A stretch of DNA of 30,245 bases from a virus: positions 1 through 30,245 of the IMG/VR virus record IMGVR_UViG_3300035688_000051; one strand, 5' to 3'. The notes under the pieces were generated by a model. The model saw only the letters and a program-made list of their open reading frames with translations. It did no database searches and was not told where the DNA came from. Positions 14,385 to 22,780 of the stretch are shown in pieces; the first letter of the stretch is position 1; each line of letters starts with the position of its first letter. Position numbers and translations under genes: made by a program.

Positions 14385-15721
14385 AACGCGAAGCTCGGGT
14401 CATTTTCAAAGTACCTTGGTGGATGGACAATTTTCTTGCCAAAATTAACAAGGGCGAAGTCTATGCGAAGGGCGACAAAGGCGATCCCGGTGGCATTGGG
14501 GACAAAGGTCCGACCGGAGATAAGGGGCCGGTGGGAGATGTAGGCAATAAGGGAATTGCGGGGGACAAGGGTCTTGCTGGCGATAAGGGATTAACCGGGA
14601 ATGCGGGGGAAACCGGCCCGTCTGGGAACAAGGGGCCAACCGGAGATAAGGGCTTAACGGGAGATCGAGGCGTCCAGGGTCTCCGGGGCATTGCCGGAGA
14701 TAAGGGTCCATCGGGTGATCAGGGGTCTATCGGTAATCAGGGACCAGTTGGGGATAAGGGGCCAAGCGGTGATAAAGGATTGACCGGGGACACAGGGGCG
14801 AATGGCTCTCCCGGTATTCAAGGTTCGCCTGGTGATAAGGGCGTAGTAGGCGATAAGGGGTTGAGCGGAGATCAGGGACCAGTTGGCAATCAGGGAAACC
14901 CCGGAATTACAGGGGACAAGGGCCTAGCTGGAGATACTGGAAATAAGGGTGCGACTGGCGACCAGTGTTCCATCGGTAATCAGGGTTCTCCGGGCGCAAC
15001 TGGCGATAAGGGGGCAACGGGTGACCAGGGAATTCCAGGAAATCAAGGAAGTCCGGGGGCCACGGGTGATCCGGGGGCTACCGGAGACAAGGGCATAGAA
15101 GGGGATAAAGGTACGACGGGCGATAAGGGCGTTACGGGAGACAAGGGGCCAGCCGGTGATCCTGGTGCCGGATTAGACCTTCATAACTATCGTCATTATG
15201 GAGTTACAACCTACGAGGCCTGGTTTACCTCTCCACGTTCAGGAACGGCACTGGCCGGATCGGCTCTTACGGCGAACCGGATGTATGCCATGCCGTTCAT
15301 TTGTCCAAAGGCCATCACGCTTGATCAGATCGGCGTTTACGTTTCGACACTTAGCACGACCACGGCACGCCTCGGCATTTATTCCGATAATGGAAACTGT
15401 TATCCCGGAAACAAGCTTCTGGATGCCGGAACGATTGACGTGACCGCGACGGGCGCGAAGAAAATTGCAATCAATCAGGCACTCGCGGCCAACACACTCT
15501 ATTGGCTGGTCATCGTATGCGCAGCTACGCCAGCGATTTATTGTATCCCGGTTGCGGGAGTTATCAATGTCCTCGGGACATCAAACGCGCTCGGCACGGC
15601 ACAGAACGCAGGCCTATATGTATCACAGACCTACGGGGCGCTTCCAGGAACCTTCCCGGCCTCGCCGACGATGATTACGGCGGCTCCAATCCCGGCAATA
15701 TTCTTAAGATTAAGTGCATGA
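14381..15721 (+). CDS. Collagen-like fibre protein with beta-sandwich C-terminal domain, 446 aa
   Basis: After a 30-residue N-terminus (possible virion anchor, VPWWMDNFLAKINKGEVYAK) come 78 consecutive Gly-X-Y triplets (31-264), rich in GDK, GAT and GPS. A 180-residue C-terminal domain follows with ITLDQIGVYVSTL and ARLGIYSD, likely a beta-sandwich that could bind carbohydrate and seed trimers. Collagen-like stalks of this kind form triple helices in phage fibres. Only one glycine is replaced, by Cys196 (codon TGT at 14966). The gene ends the glycan block and is followed by the head-tail connector. Whether it sits on the head or tail is not shown. Confidence 0.85.
   Translation: MKREARVIFKVPWWMDNFLAKINKGEVYAKGDKGDPGGIGDKGPTGDKGPVGDVGNKGIAGDKGLAGDKGLTGNAGETGPSGNKGPTGDKGLTGDRGVQGLRGIAGDKGPSGDQGSIGNQGPVGDKGPSGDKGLTGDTGANGSPGIQGSPGDKGVVGDKGLSGDQGPVGNQGNPGITGDKGLAGDTGNKGATGDQCSIGNQGSPGATGDKGATGDQGIPGNQGSPGATGDPGATGDKGIEGDKGTTGDKGVTGDKGPAGDPGAGLDLHNYRHYGVTTYEAWFTSPRSGTALAGSALTANRMYAMPFICPKAITLDQIGVYVSTLSTTTARLGIYSDNGNCYPGNKLLDAGTIDVTATGAKKIAINQALAANTLYWLVIVCAATPAIYCIPVAGVINVLGTSNALGTAQNAGLYVSQTYGALPGTFPASPTMITAAPIPAIFLRLSA
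14471..15172 (+). repeat. Gly-X-Y repeat tract, 78 triplets
   Basis: Nine-base units encode Gly-X-Y without a break in spacing across 234 residues. GDK occurs 17 times, often alternating with other triplets. The only glycine position lost is residue 196, within GDQCSIGNQG, while the near-identical GDQGSIGNQG at residues 112-121 keeps it. Confidence 0.95.
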
Positions 15722-15731
15722 GGAGGCTAAC

Positions 15732-16205
15732 ATGTCAATAGGATGGTTTGCAGACCTGGCCGATGCCGAGGATTATTTTATCAACGAGCGTTTGGAGACG
15801 GAATGCTGGGACGATCTCCTGGAATCGACGCTCCACCAGGAGACGAAGGCTGTCGTCAATGCCTATAACCGGATTTTCTACGACACTCGCTGGGATCTCC
15901 CGACCTATATCACCGCGACTGCGGCTGAACTCACCATACTCCGTATCGTCAACGCGGAGATGGCTTATTACCTGGCCTGTCACATGTCCGACGAGGATCG
16001 ACGCAAGGGCATCCAGGCGCAAGGGGTTATCAAGGCAGGCATAGTCAAGGAAGATTACTCCGAGGCCATGTTGATGGCATTGCCTGTCCCGCCGGTTGTG
16101 GCAGCCATGCTTACTCCCTGGCTTGTTGGCACCTCGTTTATCAGCACGGCAAACCTGAGCCGTGACGAAGAGGAATCCGTTAAAACCAAGGTGAGCAATT
16201 TCTAG
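15732..16205 (+). CDS. Head-tail connector-like protein (DnaT-like/gp6 type), 157 aa
   Basis: ATG 15732 has AGGAGG at 15721-15726 with a good spacer; an in-frame ATG at 15714 lies before the ribosome site. The N-terminal DLADAEDYFINERLETECWD followed by helix NAYNRIFYDTRW resembles the helical connector family that attaches below the portal. It begins the head-completion and tail block after the glycan genes. The C-terminal hydrophobic segment PVPPVVAAMLTPWLVG is uncommon in this family. Identification rests on pattern and position. Confidence 0.65.
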   Translation: MSIGWFADLADAEDYFINERLETECWDDLLESTLHQETKAVVNAYNRIFYDTRWDLPTYITATAAELTILRIVNAEMAYYLACHMSDEDRRKGIQAQGVIKAGIVKEDYSEAMLMALPVPPVVAAMLTPWLVGTSFISTANLSRDEEESVKTKVSNF

Positions 16206-16214
16206 GGCATCGGC

Positions 16215-17072
16215 ATGAAGTTCACGGATCTCCAGCGTATATACGGGGCGGCCGGCCACGAGTTGCGGACGCTCCTGCTATCGATAGATCTATCGACCTT
16301 CGATGGCGCAAAGGCCGAGGAGATCAAACGCAAGGCCCGGCGCATTGTCACCTACCTCAATGGCGTATCGGGACGCTGGACTCGGCAAACGACCAAGGTT
16401 GCCTACGGGAAGGCCGCTGAGAAGGCCAAGGCACAACTTTGGAAGCTGGGCAGGCGTATCCCCAGGGGTAAACCTCCCGCACGCTCAGGCCCGCAAGTGG
16501 TCGAGGCAACAGCCGATACGGCGCTCCTCAAGGCGACGGGTTCGATCATGCGGACAGTTGAGCAATTCATCTCTGCCGCGCTCATGGGCACGGGTGCTAC
16601 CAAGAGCATCATCGGGGCCGTGCAGGAGTTCGATTACGAGGATATAGAGGGCGAGATTGCAACGCTTTCTGTTGAAGCCGTGAGGTTGGAACTTTCGCGG
16701 GGCGCTCTGAAAAAAGCGATTATGGATCGCTTGCGCGAACTTGTCGGCGACGAGAATTTTATCCAGATCGGTGAACGCATGTACAACCTCAAAAGTTATG
16801 CCGAGATGGTCGCCAGGACAACACTTGCAGAAGCGCAGACCCAGGCGACGCTCGATCAATGTGCCCTCTATGAAAACGATCTTGTCAAGGTCTCGGTACA
16901 CGGGACCATCTGCGATATCTGCAAGGAATATGAGGGGAATATATATTCATTGTCGGGGAACGATCCAGATTATCCGATGCTGGATGAATCATGTCCCTTT
17001 CATCCGAACTGTCAGCATGGTCTTCTCCCGACCTCCGAAGCGGCAATCAGTGTCATGGAGCGTGAAGGATGA
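16215..17072 (+). CDS. Minor head protein, Mu gpF/min_cap2-like, 285 aa
   Basis: The C-terminal part has YAEMVARTTLAEAQ (195-208), then CDICKEYEG (233-241) and CPFHPNCQH (260-268). This arrangement of Cys and His is characteristic of the gpF-type or Phage_min_cap2 domain, which likely binds a metal, and such proteins sit in or near the portal vertex, some being ejected with DNA. The N-terminal 180 residues are helical and basic. The gene normally follows the portal, so its location here, about 11.5 kb later, is unusual. Its stop overlaps the next ATG. Confidence 0.8.
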   Translation: MKFTDLQRIYGAAGHELRTLLLSIDLSTFDGAKAEEIKRKARRIVTYLNGVSGRWTRQTTKVAYGKAAEKAKAQLWKLGRRIPRGKPPARSGPQVVEATADTALLKATGSIMRTVEQFISAALMGTGATKSIIGAVQEFDYEDIEGEIATLSVEAVRLELSRGALKKAIMDRLRELVGDENFIQIGERMYNLKSYAEMVARTTLAEAQTQATLDQCALYENDLVKVSVHGTICDICKEYEGNIYSLSGNDPDYPMLDESCPFHPNCQHGLLPTSEAAISVMEREG

Positions 17073-17389
17073 TCTCAGCATATTTGGTGGACAAGATCAC
17101 CGTTGTCAAGGCAAACGGGAATGATCAATGGGGCGAACCGAACCCGACGACGAATGTTGCCACCCGGGGTTACGTCGAATGGAAGACGAACCTGGTCCGC
17201 AACCTTGCGGGTGAGGAGATCGTCTCGCCGATCCATGTCTACCTGCACATGCGGAAGACCGACAATGTTCTCGGGCGTGCGCTCGTGCACGCGGACAGGC
17301 TCATCGTCGATGGAAGGGAGCGATCCATCATAACAATCCACGAACCAAAGGCATTCTCGCATCCGCATTATGAGGTCTATCTCGCATAG
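17069..17389 (+). CDS. Head-closure (stopper)-like protein, 106 aa
   Basis: The beta-rich protein begins MISAYLVDKITVVKANGNDQ and contains VEWKTNLVRNLAGEEI and HVYLHMRKTDNVL, like head-closure or stopper proteins that seal the connector after packaging. Size (106 aa) and order between connector and gp10-like genes fit. It overlaps the minor head gene by four bases and has a GAAGGA ribosome site. The motif likeness is modest, and gene order carries much of the weight. Confidence 0.65.
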   Translation: MISAYLVDKITVVKANGNDQWGEPNPTTNVATRGYVEWKTNLVRNLAGEEIVSPIHVYLHMRKTDNVLGRALVHADRLIVDGRERSIITIHEPKAFSHPHYEVYLA

Positions 17390-17397
17390 GTGACAAC

Positions 17398-17799
17398 ATG
17401 GGCATGACCATCGACATGAGCGACTTCGAGAAAGGGTTCAAGAAGCTTGTGGAAAATGCGGTCCCGCCCGAGATCGCAAAAGGTCTTTTCCAGGCAGCGA
17501 GTCAACTTCTCGCGGACTCCATTGAAGAAGCGCCGCAGGCACCCAAGGACATAGGCGACCTCTGGAAATCGAAAAAGGTCAATCCACCCGTCATGACGAA
17601 AGACGATGTCTCTGTCGAGGCAGGTTTCAGAAGTGTTTATGCAGCACGTTGGCATGAGGCTGAGGGGACGGTTAATTGGACGACAAACAAGGGAGCAACA
17701 AATCCAGGACCAAAATATCTTGAATCCAAGATGGCCCGGAATGCCAAACGATACCTCGATATCGTCGGTGAATATCTGAAGAGACTACTCGGGGGATGA
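17398..17799 (+). CDS. HK97 gp10-like neck/tail protein, 133 aa
   Basis: The sequence has an N-terminal helix (FEKGFKKLVENAVPPEIAKG), VYAARWHEAEGTVNW in the middle, and a conserved end GPKYLESKMARNAKRYLDI. The WHEAEGT and GPKYLESKM segments are typical of the HK97 gp10-like group that sits at the neck. The length is usual. It precedes the tail terminator, the standard order. No anomaly seen. Confidence 0.75.
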   Translation: MGMTIDMSDFEKGFKKLVENAVPPEIAKGLFQAASQLLADSIEEAPQAPKDIGDLWKSKKVNPPVMTKDDVSVEAGFRSVYAARWHEAEGTVNWTTNKGATNPGPKYLESKMARNAKRYLDIVGEYLKRLLGG

Positions 17800-17800
17800 C

Positions 17801-18232
17801 ATGATGTTCCAGGAGATCGTAACGTTCATCGAAGGCAAGACGCCATTCGTCTTGGGCACGACGCTCCAGGCCGGGCATCGGTTGGCTACCGCGCCGGATA
17901 GGTGCGTCCTCATAGCAGAATCGGGCGGAGGGGCGACGGTTCCCGAACTCCCGGATCGCGCCGACTTCCTCATCCAAGCCCTGAGCCGTGCGAAGACGTA
18001 CTTCGATGCTCGCGCCGATGCGTGGACGGTCTACACAGCGCTTCACGGGACGGCCGGCTGGAACATGCCGATCCTCTCCGGGAGCGGCGATGATTATATC
18101 GCATGGACGGTCGAGGCGCTCGCCATCCCTCAATACATCGGCCAGGACGTTGACGGCCGCTTCGAGTTCTCAGTCAACTTTATTTTCAGAATGGCACAGG
18201 CGTCATGCGGGGCTGGGCCCAGCGGACCCTAA
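17801..18232 (+). CDS. Tail terminator-like protein, 143 aa
   Basis: The protein follows the gp10-like gene and precedes the tail tube, where the tail terminator is expected. It begins MFQEIVTFIEGKTPFVLGTT and ends with a beta strand FEFSVNFIFRMA, consistent with minor capsid/tail completion proteins that stop tube growth. Two adjacent ATGs (17801, 17804) are possible. The last residues (SCGAGPSGP) look disordered. Sequence likeness is weak, so order is the main support. Confidence 0.6.
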   Translation: MMFQEIVTFIEGKTPFVLGTTLQAGHRLATAPDRCVLIAESGGGATVPELPDRADFLIQALSRAKTYFDARADAWTVYTALHGTAGWNMPILSGSGDDYIAWTVEALAIPQYIGQDVDGRFEFSVNFIFRMAQASCGAGPSGP

Positions 18233-18265
18233 CCAGAATATAAACGGATTCTACTCTCCAAATAT

Positions 18266-18286
18266 ATTTGCCTTTCATAGGCAAAT
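18266..18286 (+). other. AT-rich hairpin in the tail tube leader
   Basis: ATTTGCC (18266-18272) pairs with GGCAAAT (18280-18286) around TTTCATA. It lies in the 95-base AT-rich gap (18233-18327) before the tail tube gene, the longest gap in the tail block. It may mark a leader or RNA processing site. No convincing promoter was found. Confidence 0.35.
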
Positions 18287-18327
18287 TCCAACGCGTCTTT
18301 AATCTAATTTCAATAGGAGGTTTTATC

Positions 18328-18882
18328 ATGTCCTTGCAAATTAAGGATATGGGCCCATGCGAAATTGTATGGGGCTATGGGGAGTCCGGAGCCATCACCC
18401 TTGGGCCGTTCCTGGGAGCGACGACCTATAAGGGCGAGACCAAGGTTACGGATATCCAAGAAGAGGGTTATGGTGAGGCCGCAGTCGATGCTATCACAAC
18501 CGGAACGGTGGCGACCCTCGAACTTAAGATGACCCGTTCTACACTCGATCAACTCGACCAGGTATTTAACCCCGTCACCTCAGGGATTGTGACCGTATCA
18601 GGTGGTGAGTACATGATTATGAAGAACAACATCACCTGCGAAATGTATGCCGTGGCGAGAGCGGTTGTCATCAAGCCGATCTGCGACAATGTAGCCTCGA
18701 TTGATCCGCTCGAATGGGTCGAAATCTACAAGGCGTTCCCTGTTCCCGGATGGGAATTGACATGGGATCGTTCAACTCAGCGCGTGTTCCCGGTCACGTT
18801 CAAGGTGTTCGTGTCTCAGGAAAGCGGCCAGGAAGGCGAGTTCGGCACGATCGGCATGGATCCTTCGTCTCCTACTATGTAA
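18328..18882 (+). CDS. Major tail tube protein, 184 aa
   Basis: The start is ATG 18328 with a perfect AGGAGG (18315-18320) and a seven-base spacer; the in-frame ATG at 18268 lies inside the upstream hairpin region. The beta-rich sequence with TYKGETKVTDIQEEGYGEAA and YKAFPVPGWELTWDRSTQRV resembles siphovirus tube proteins that polymerise around the tape measure. The strong ribosome site fits an abundant structural protein. The tail chaperone gene follows. Confidence 0.8.
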   Translation: MSLQIKDMGPCEIVWGYGESGAITLGPFLGATTYKGETKVTDIQEEGYGEAAVDAITTGTVATLELKMTRSTLDQLDQVFNPVTSGIVTVSGGEYMIMKNNITCEMYAVARAVVIKPICDNVASIDPLEWVEIYKAFPVPGWELTWDRSTQRVFPVTFKVFVSQESGQEGEFGTIGMDPSSPTM

Positions 18883-18891
18883 GGCGGTATC

Positions 18892-19215
18892 GTGACTACA
18901 GTTCTTGAAATCGATACTACGAAAAGCCTCTATAAGTCAACGGAGATTGTAATCGACGGCAAGCCGTTCCGCGTCAAGACGATCACGCTGGGGGCGTTGG
19001 AGGAAATCCAGCGTCTCCAGGCGGATGCCCAGGCGGGGTCTGCGGCGGCCATCCGTCAGATGATCGAATCGGTCCTTGAAGGGCCGACTGAACTCTTGTT
19101 GAAACTTACCATCGAACAGGTCGCCAAAGTCATCGAGGCGGCTGTCGGGAAGGCCATCACGCCGGAGGCGAAGGAAAAAAACGGGCGCAGGCCCGGGCGC
19201 AAGAAATCGCTTTAA
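18892..19215 (+). CDS. Tail assembly chaperone, gpG-like, 107 aa
   Basis: Starts at GTG 18892 with AAGGCGG at 18881-18887. The product has an N-terminal beta part (IVIDGKPFRVKTITLGALEE) and a helical Ala-rich part, then a basic end (NGRRPGRKKSL). In siphoviruses such a protein coats the tape measure during tail assembly and is made together with a frameshift product. A -1 slippery heptamer lies at codons 96-97. The two-product arrangement identifies it better than its sequence does. Confidence 0.8.
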   Translation: MTTVLEIDTTKSLYKSTEIVIDGKPFRVKTITLGALEEIQRLQADAQAGSAAAIRQMIESVLEGPTELLLKLTIEQVAKVIEAAVGKAITPEAKEKNGRRPGRKKSL

Positions 19216-19505
19216 TTGCCGGAGAGTTTCCGGGCCTGTTCAGGTTCGCCGATTTCCTTGAAATGGACATAAGGGACTTCTCTGCGTGGTCAAGGGAGGC
19301 GGCGCGACGGGCGCTTTTGAGGCGGTCGGAGATGTATGGAGCATCGCTTTTGCCGCATCAGAAAGAGGATTCCATGCGGAGATCGCTCGACGAATTGAAC
19401 ATACAATTTTATGAACTTGACCACGGAGATGCCATTGCCAGGATTGAAGAACTGGCGAAACAGAGGCTTGAGCAAATGAAAGAACGTCGGAGAGGTGCAA
19501 GATGA
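18892..19505 (+). CDS. Tail assembly chaperone frameshift product, gpGT-like, about 204 aa
   Basis: Reading 97 codons to 19182 and shifting -1 gives a continuous frame to the TGA at 19503-19505. The shifted extension starts RAQARAQEIALIAGEFPGLF and continues FADFLEMDIRDFSAWSREAA before a helical charged end. Its frame contains an internal ATG at 19263, but no good ribosome site precedes it, so frameshifting is the simplest way to express it. The extension would recruit the tail tube to the tape measure. Its stop overlaps the tape measure ATG (ATGA). Confidence 0.8.
19176..19195 (+). other. Programmed -1 frameshift signal
   Basis: The heptamer A AAA AAC (19176-19182) is in exact phase with the gpG codons GAA AAA AAC. 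A GC-rich hairpin, CGGGC (19182-19186) with GCCCG (19191-19195) and a GCAG loop, begins at the last base of the heptamer, which is closer than typical. Both frames flanking the site are open. Confidence 0.85.
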
Positions 19506-22500
19506 CTGGTGGTGGATTTGTAGCCGGGGCCATCGTCGGTAAATTACTGCTCGATAAGACGGGATGGAACCAGTCTATCTCGGCGGTCGATAAGGATGCG
19601 GCAAAACTTGCCGGTACGGCTAAAAATCTCGGAGCCAAGTTCGACGAAATCGGGCAGAAGATGCAGGGCATAGGGATTAAGGTTGCCGCTGTTGGCGGGG
19701 TAATTGTTGCATCGTTTGGGGGAATGATTAAAAAGACCGCTGATTACGGCGATGCGATGCATGATCTCTCCGAGCGGACGGGCGTGGCCGTTCCCATATT
19801 GACAAGTCTATCCCTTGCCGCACAGAAGAGCGGGACATCAATGGACGGTCTGGCTCGGGGATTCCGCCTTTTGGCAAATCAAATGCAGGCGGCCAATACC
19901 GGGAATAAAACTGCCGCCGCACTCTTTGATTCACTCGGGATAAAAGTTGCCAATGCCGATGGAAGCCTACGCGACATGAACGATGTCATGCTGGACGTTG
20001 CGGGGCGATTTTCAGGTATGGAGGACGGGGCGCAGAAGGCGGCATTGGCCCAAGACCTATTCGGACGCTCCGGGATGGAACTTATTCCCTTGCTTAACCT
20101 TGGGGCAGATGGACTCAAGCGAGAACAAGAAGAGGCCGCAAAACTTGGCTTAGTTCTTTCTAAAGACGCAGCTGATGCGGCTGATAAATTCAACGATAAT
20201 TTGAAATCTCTCGGTGGAGCCGTGCAGGGAGTCGGGATTCAAATCGGTACGATGCTCATGCCTGCGGTTCAAAATCTAGTTATTCACCTTACGAACATTA
20301 TTGCCAAAGTCAGGGAATGGGCGGCCGCGCATCCCGGATTGGTGACAATGCTGGGCAAGGTTGCACTCGCATTGGGAATACTTGCTGCCGCAATTGGGCC
20401 GATACTGATCGCGCTTCCTGCCCTAATACGAGGTTTACAGACATTAAGGGCCATTGCCGCAAATCCGATTGTTCTCATCATCACCACGTCTATTCCCATT
20501 CTAACGAAAGCGGTTGCCGACTTCACCCATGAATTAAAGAACATGAACTCGGCGATGCAGGAATCCGGGAGGTCAGGATTCGTTTCATTCCTTGAAGGCA
20601 TAAATTCCGGTTGGCGGCGCGTTGCACTCGGGATGAAGGATTCCAACCTCGTTTTGTCTGAGGCGAATGCCTTGGCAAAACTCTATGCGACAGAGGGTGG
20701 GAAGGGAACGAAAGATATCCTACTGGAAGAAGTGGAGGCTGCTGACAAATTTACTCCGGCATTACAGGCTGTCCAGGCCGCGACGACCGAGGTTACCGAA
20801 ACACTTACTCCGCTGGCCAAGGGTGCCGCCTTTGTCCGCGATGTAATGCAGGGATTCGCGGGCGAACTGATGGATACCTTCACCCCTGCGGTCCGCGATA
20901 TGTCGCTGGTCATGGCGGCGGCACCGGGCGTATTTGATGAAGCCGGGAGTGCGGCTGAAGGCTTGGAATATGTGTTCAAGGCCATCGGCGATGCCATCGG
21001 TGCATCGGCCGCAACGGTCAAGGTGGCGATGTGGAACATGATGGCTGATGTCCTCGCGGCCTATGGAATCATCATCGCAAAACTTGATTTTCAGGATTTA
21101 CCAAAGACGGTTGGTTCAGCCATGAATGAAGTATCCACCGTCGTTGCCGATGCTATGCGTAATATCGCTTCGGCCATTGTTGGTATATTCAATTTCAAGG
21201 GACTTTTCGGAGCCATGCCCATAACTCCGAAATTCGATAGTTCTTATTATGATGCGATGGTTAAGGCGGCCGAATCGGCTTATGACAAAATCACAGATGC
21301 GGCCAAGAGAGCTTTTGATATACAGGAATTGCGCATCAGCAGAGTACAAGAAGCCGAAGATCGTCAACGATCATGGACGGAGAAATTTGAAGATAGAGCG
21401 ATTGCGCGTGGATATGAACGTGAGGATCGGAAATTCCAACATCAATATGAACATGAACGAGATGCGATTGAACACAGCAAAATGACGGAGGTTCAAAAGA
21501 ATGCAGCGTTGGCTAAACTAGAACGAAAATATCAGCATGAGCAAGACGTTCGGGAAATGCAACGGCAACATGCGGCAGATGTTCGAGAGCGGGCTCGGGA
21601 AAACGCGGCCGTTGCCCGGGAACGCGCACGGGAAGAAGCGAAGTACAAGAGAGAACAGATACAAGCCGCTAAGCTCTTGGCCCTACAGTGGAAACACGAA
21701 AATGACCTGAATGCCATCCGGATAGCAGAAGATGCGGCGCGGCAGGCCCAGGCCGACAAGGAGGAAAGGCGGCAGAAAAGTCTTTGGTTCAAGGTCAAAG
21801 GGATATTCGCAACGGCCATCGAGCAGATGCTCACAATCTGGATCACGAATCTCATAACGCCGATATTGACTTCTATCATCTCAAAAATCCTTCCAGGGAT
21901 TAAGGGTATCGGTGATGGTGCAAAAGATACGCTGGGACCAAAGGGGCTCGGGAAAACGGTTTCAGATGCTGCTATCAGTATCGGGAGTATTTTCACGACC
22001 TTGGCAACAACTATCGCGACGGTCCTAACGACGCTGGCAACGGGAATTGGCACGACGATTGTGACCCTGGCGACGGCAATCGGCACGGCAGTGGTCACCT
22101 TGGCAACGGCTATCGCTTCGGCGGCAGAGATTATTGCGGCATCGGCTCCAGCTTTTGTCGTCGTCGGATTAATTGCAGTAGGTATCTATGCGACCATAGC
22201 GGCACTTAAACGCCTATTTGGTGGTAGTAAAACCGGCGCGGGCGATGGCATGGGCCGCGTCGTCGAGCGACAGGACGTTCAGATCAGCCTCCTCACGAGG
22301 ATATTTGATACGCTCAACGATAATATCAAGACGACACTCTGGAACATCTCCACGAAGTTGGATAAGGGCGTAAAAGACAAACTGACCTTCTTTAATACGC
22401 CCGTCCAAAAAATCAGGGACTACCTCAAAACGATAGCATCCAAAAACTATCTGAAGGATGTTGTCACGGGCCTCAAGGACGTTGTGTCCGCCATCGGCGC

Positions 22501-22780
22501 ATTGCCTAATGCGGCCAGCGGGGCCATCGTTTCGATTCCAAGTTTAGTCCGGGTCGCTGAAAGGGAACCTGAAATCATCATGCCGCTCCGGGAATACCGG
22601 GCCGATGCTACGCCGAGCGCGGGCGGGCGCAATCTTCCCGTCAACGTAAACTTCTATGTCAACACCCTCGATGCTGATTCGTTCGACCGTGTTCTCAAAG
22701 GAAAAATCGTACCGGGTCTCCAGGCAATATTCAATCATAACGGACTACGCGTGCCCACGGGCGCGGTAGGGGGTGCGTGA
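19502..22780 (+). CDS. Tape measure protein, 1092 aa
   Basis: The largest gene of the window sets tail length. Its N-terminal third matches TP901-type tape measures (SERTGVAVPILTSLSLAAQK and MNDVMLDVAGRFSGMEDG). Several hydrophobic segments follow (about 280-325), then a long charged helical region (605-757) with repeated ERAREEA-type stretches. Next are 11-residue repeats (833-876), a hydrophobic segment, and a C-terminal beta part. At about 1.5 A per residue it predicts a tail near 164 nm if mostly helical. The ATG overlaps the frameshift product stop, and GGAGAGG lies just upstream. Confidence 0.9.
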   Translation: MTGGGFVAGAIVGKLLLDKTGWNQSISAVDKDAAKLAGTAKNLGAKFDEIGQKMQGIGIKVAAVGGVIVASFGGMIKKTADYGDAMHDLSERTGVAVPILTSLSLAAQKSGTSMDGLARGFRLLANQMQAANTGNKTAAALFDSLGIKVANADGSLRDMNDVMLDVAGRFSGMEDGAQKAALAQDLFGRSGMELIPLLNLGADGLKREQEEAAKLGLVLSKDAADAADKFNDNLKSLGGAVQGVGIQIGTMLMPAVQNLVIHLTNIIAKVREWAAAHPGLVTMLGKVALALGILAAAIGPILIALPALIRGLQTLRAIAANPIVLIITTSIPILTKAVADFTHELKNMNSAMQESGRSGFVSFLEGINSGWRRVALGMKDSNLVLSEANALAKLYATEGGKGTKDILLEEVEAADKFTPALQAVQAATTEVTETLTPLAKGAAFVRDVMQGFAGELMDTFTPAVRDMSLVMAAAPGVFDEAGSAAEGLEYVFKAIGDAIGASAATVKVAMWNMMADVLAAYGIIIAKLDFQDLPKTVGSAMNEVSTVVADAMRNIASAIVGIFNFKGLFGAMPITPKFDSSYYDAMVKAAESAYDKITDAAKRAFDIQELRISRVQEAEDRQRSWTEKFEDRAIARGYEREDRKFQHQYEHERDAIEHSKMTEVQKNAALAKLERKYQHEQDVREMQRQHAADVRERARENAAVARERAREEAKYKREQIQAAKLLALQWKHENDLNAIRIAEDAARQAQADKEERRQKSLWFKVKGIFATAIEQMLTIWITNLITPILTSIISKILPGIKGIGDGAKDTLGPKGLGKTVSDAAISIGSIFTTLATTIATVLTTLATGIGTTIVTLATAIGTAVVTLATAIASAAEIIAASAPAFVVVGLIAVGIYATIAALKRLFGGSKTGAGDGMGRVVERQDVQISLLTRIFDTLNDNIKTTLWNISTKLDKGVKDKLTFFNTPVQKIRDYLKTIASKNYLKDVVTGLKDVVSAIGALPNAASGAIVSIPSLVRVAEREPEIIMPLREYRADATPSAGGRNLPVNVNFYVNTLDADSFDRVLKGKIVPGLQAIFNHNGLRVPTGAVGGA
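21998..22129 (+). repeat. Four 33-bp tandem repeats in the tape measure gene
   Basis: Units begin at 21998, 22031, 22064 and 22097, each encoding an 11-residue block like TLATAIGTAVV. Spacing is exactly 33 bp with point differences. Eleven-residue periodicity is typical of hendecad helices. Repeat number could alter tail length by small steps. Confidence 0.8.

Noticed and set aside
14471-15166. Short regularly spaced repeats that could suggest a CRISPR array
   Set aside because: They encode uninterrupted Gly-X-Y triplets in frame, with no separate spacers.
21532-22098. 188-aa minus-strand frame over the tape measure
   Set aside because: It mirrors the repeat region and charged helix of the tape measure, so its open length is a by-product of codon composition.
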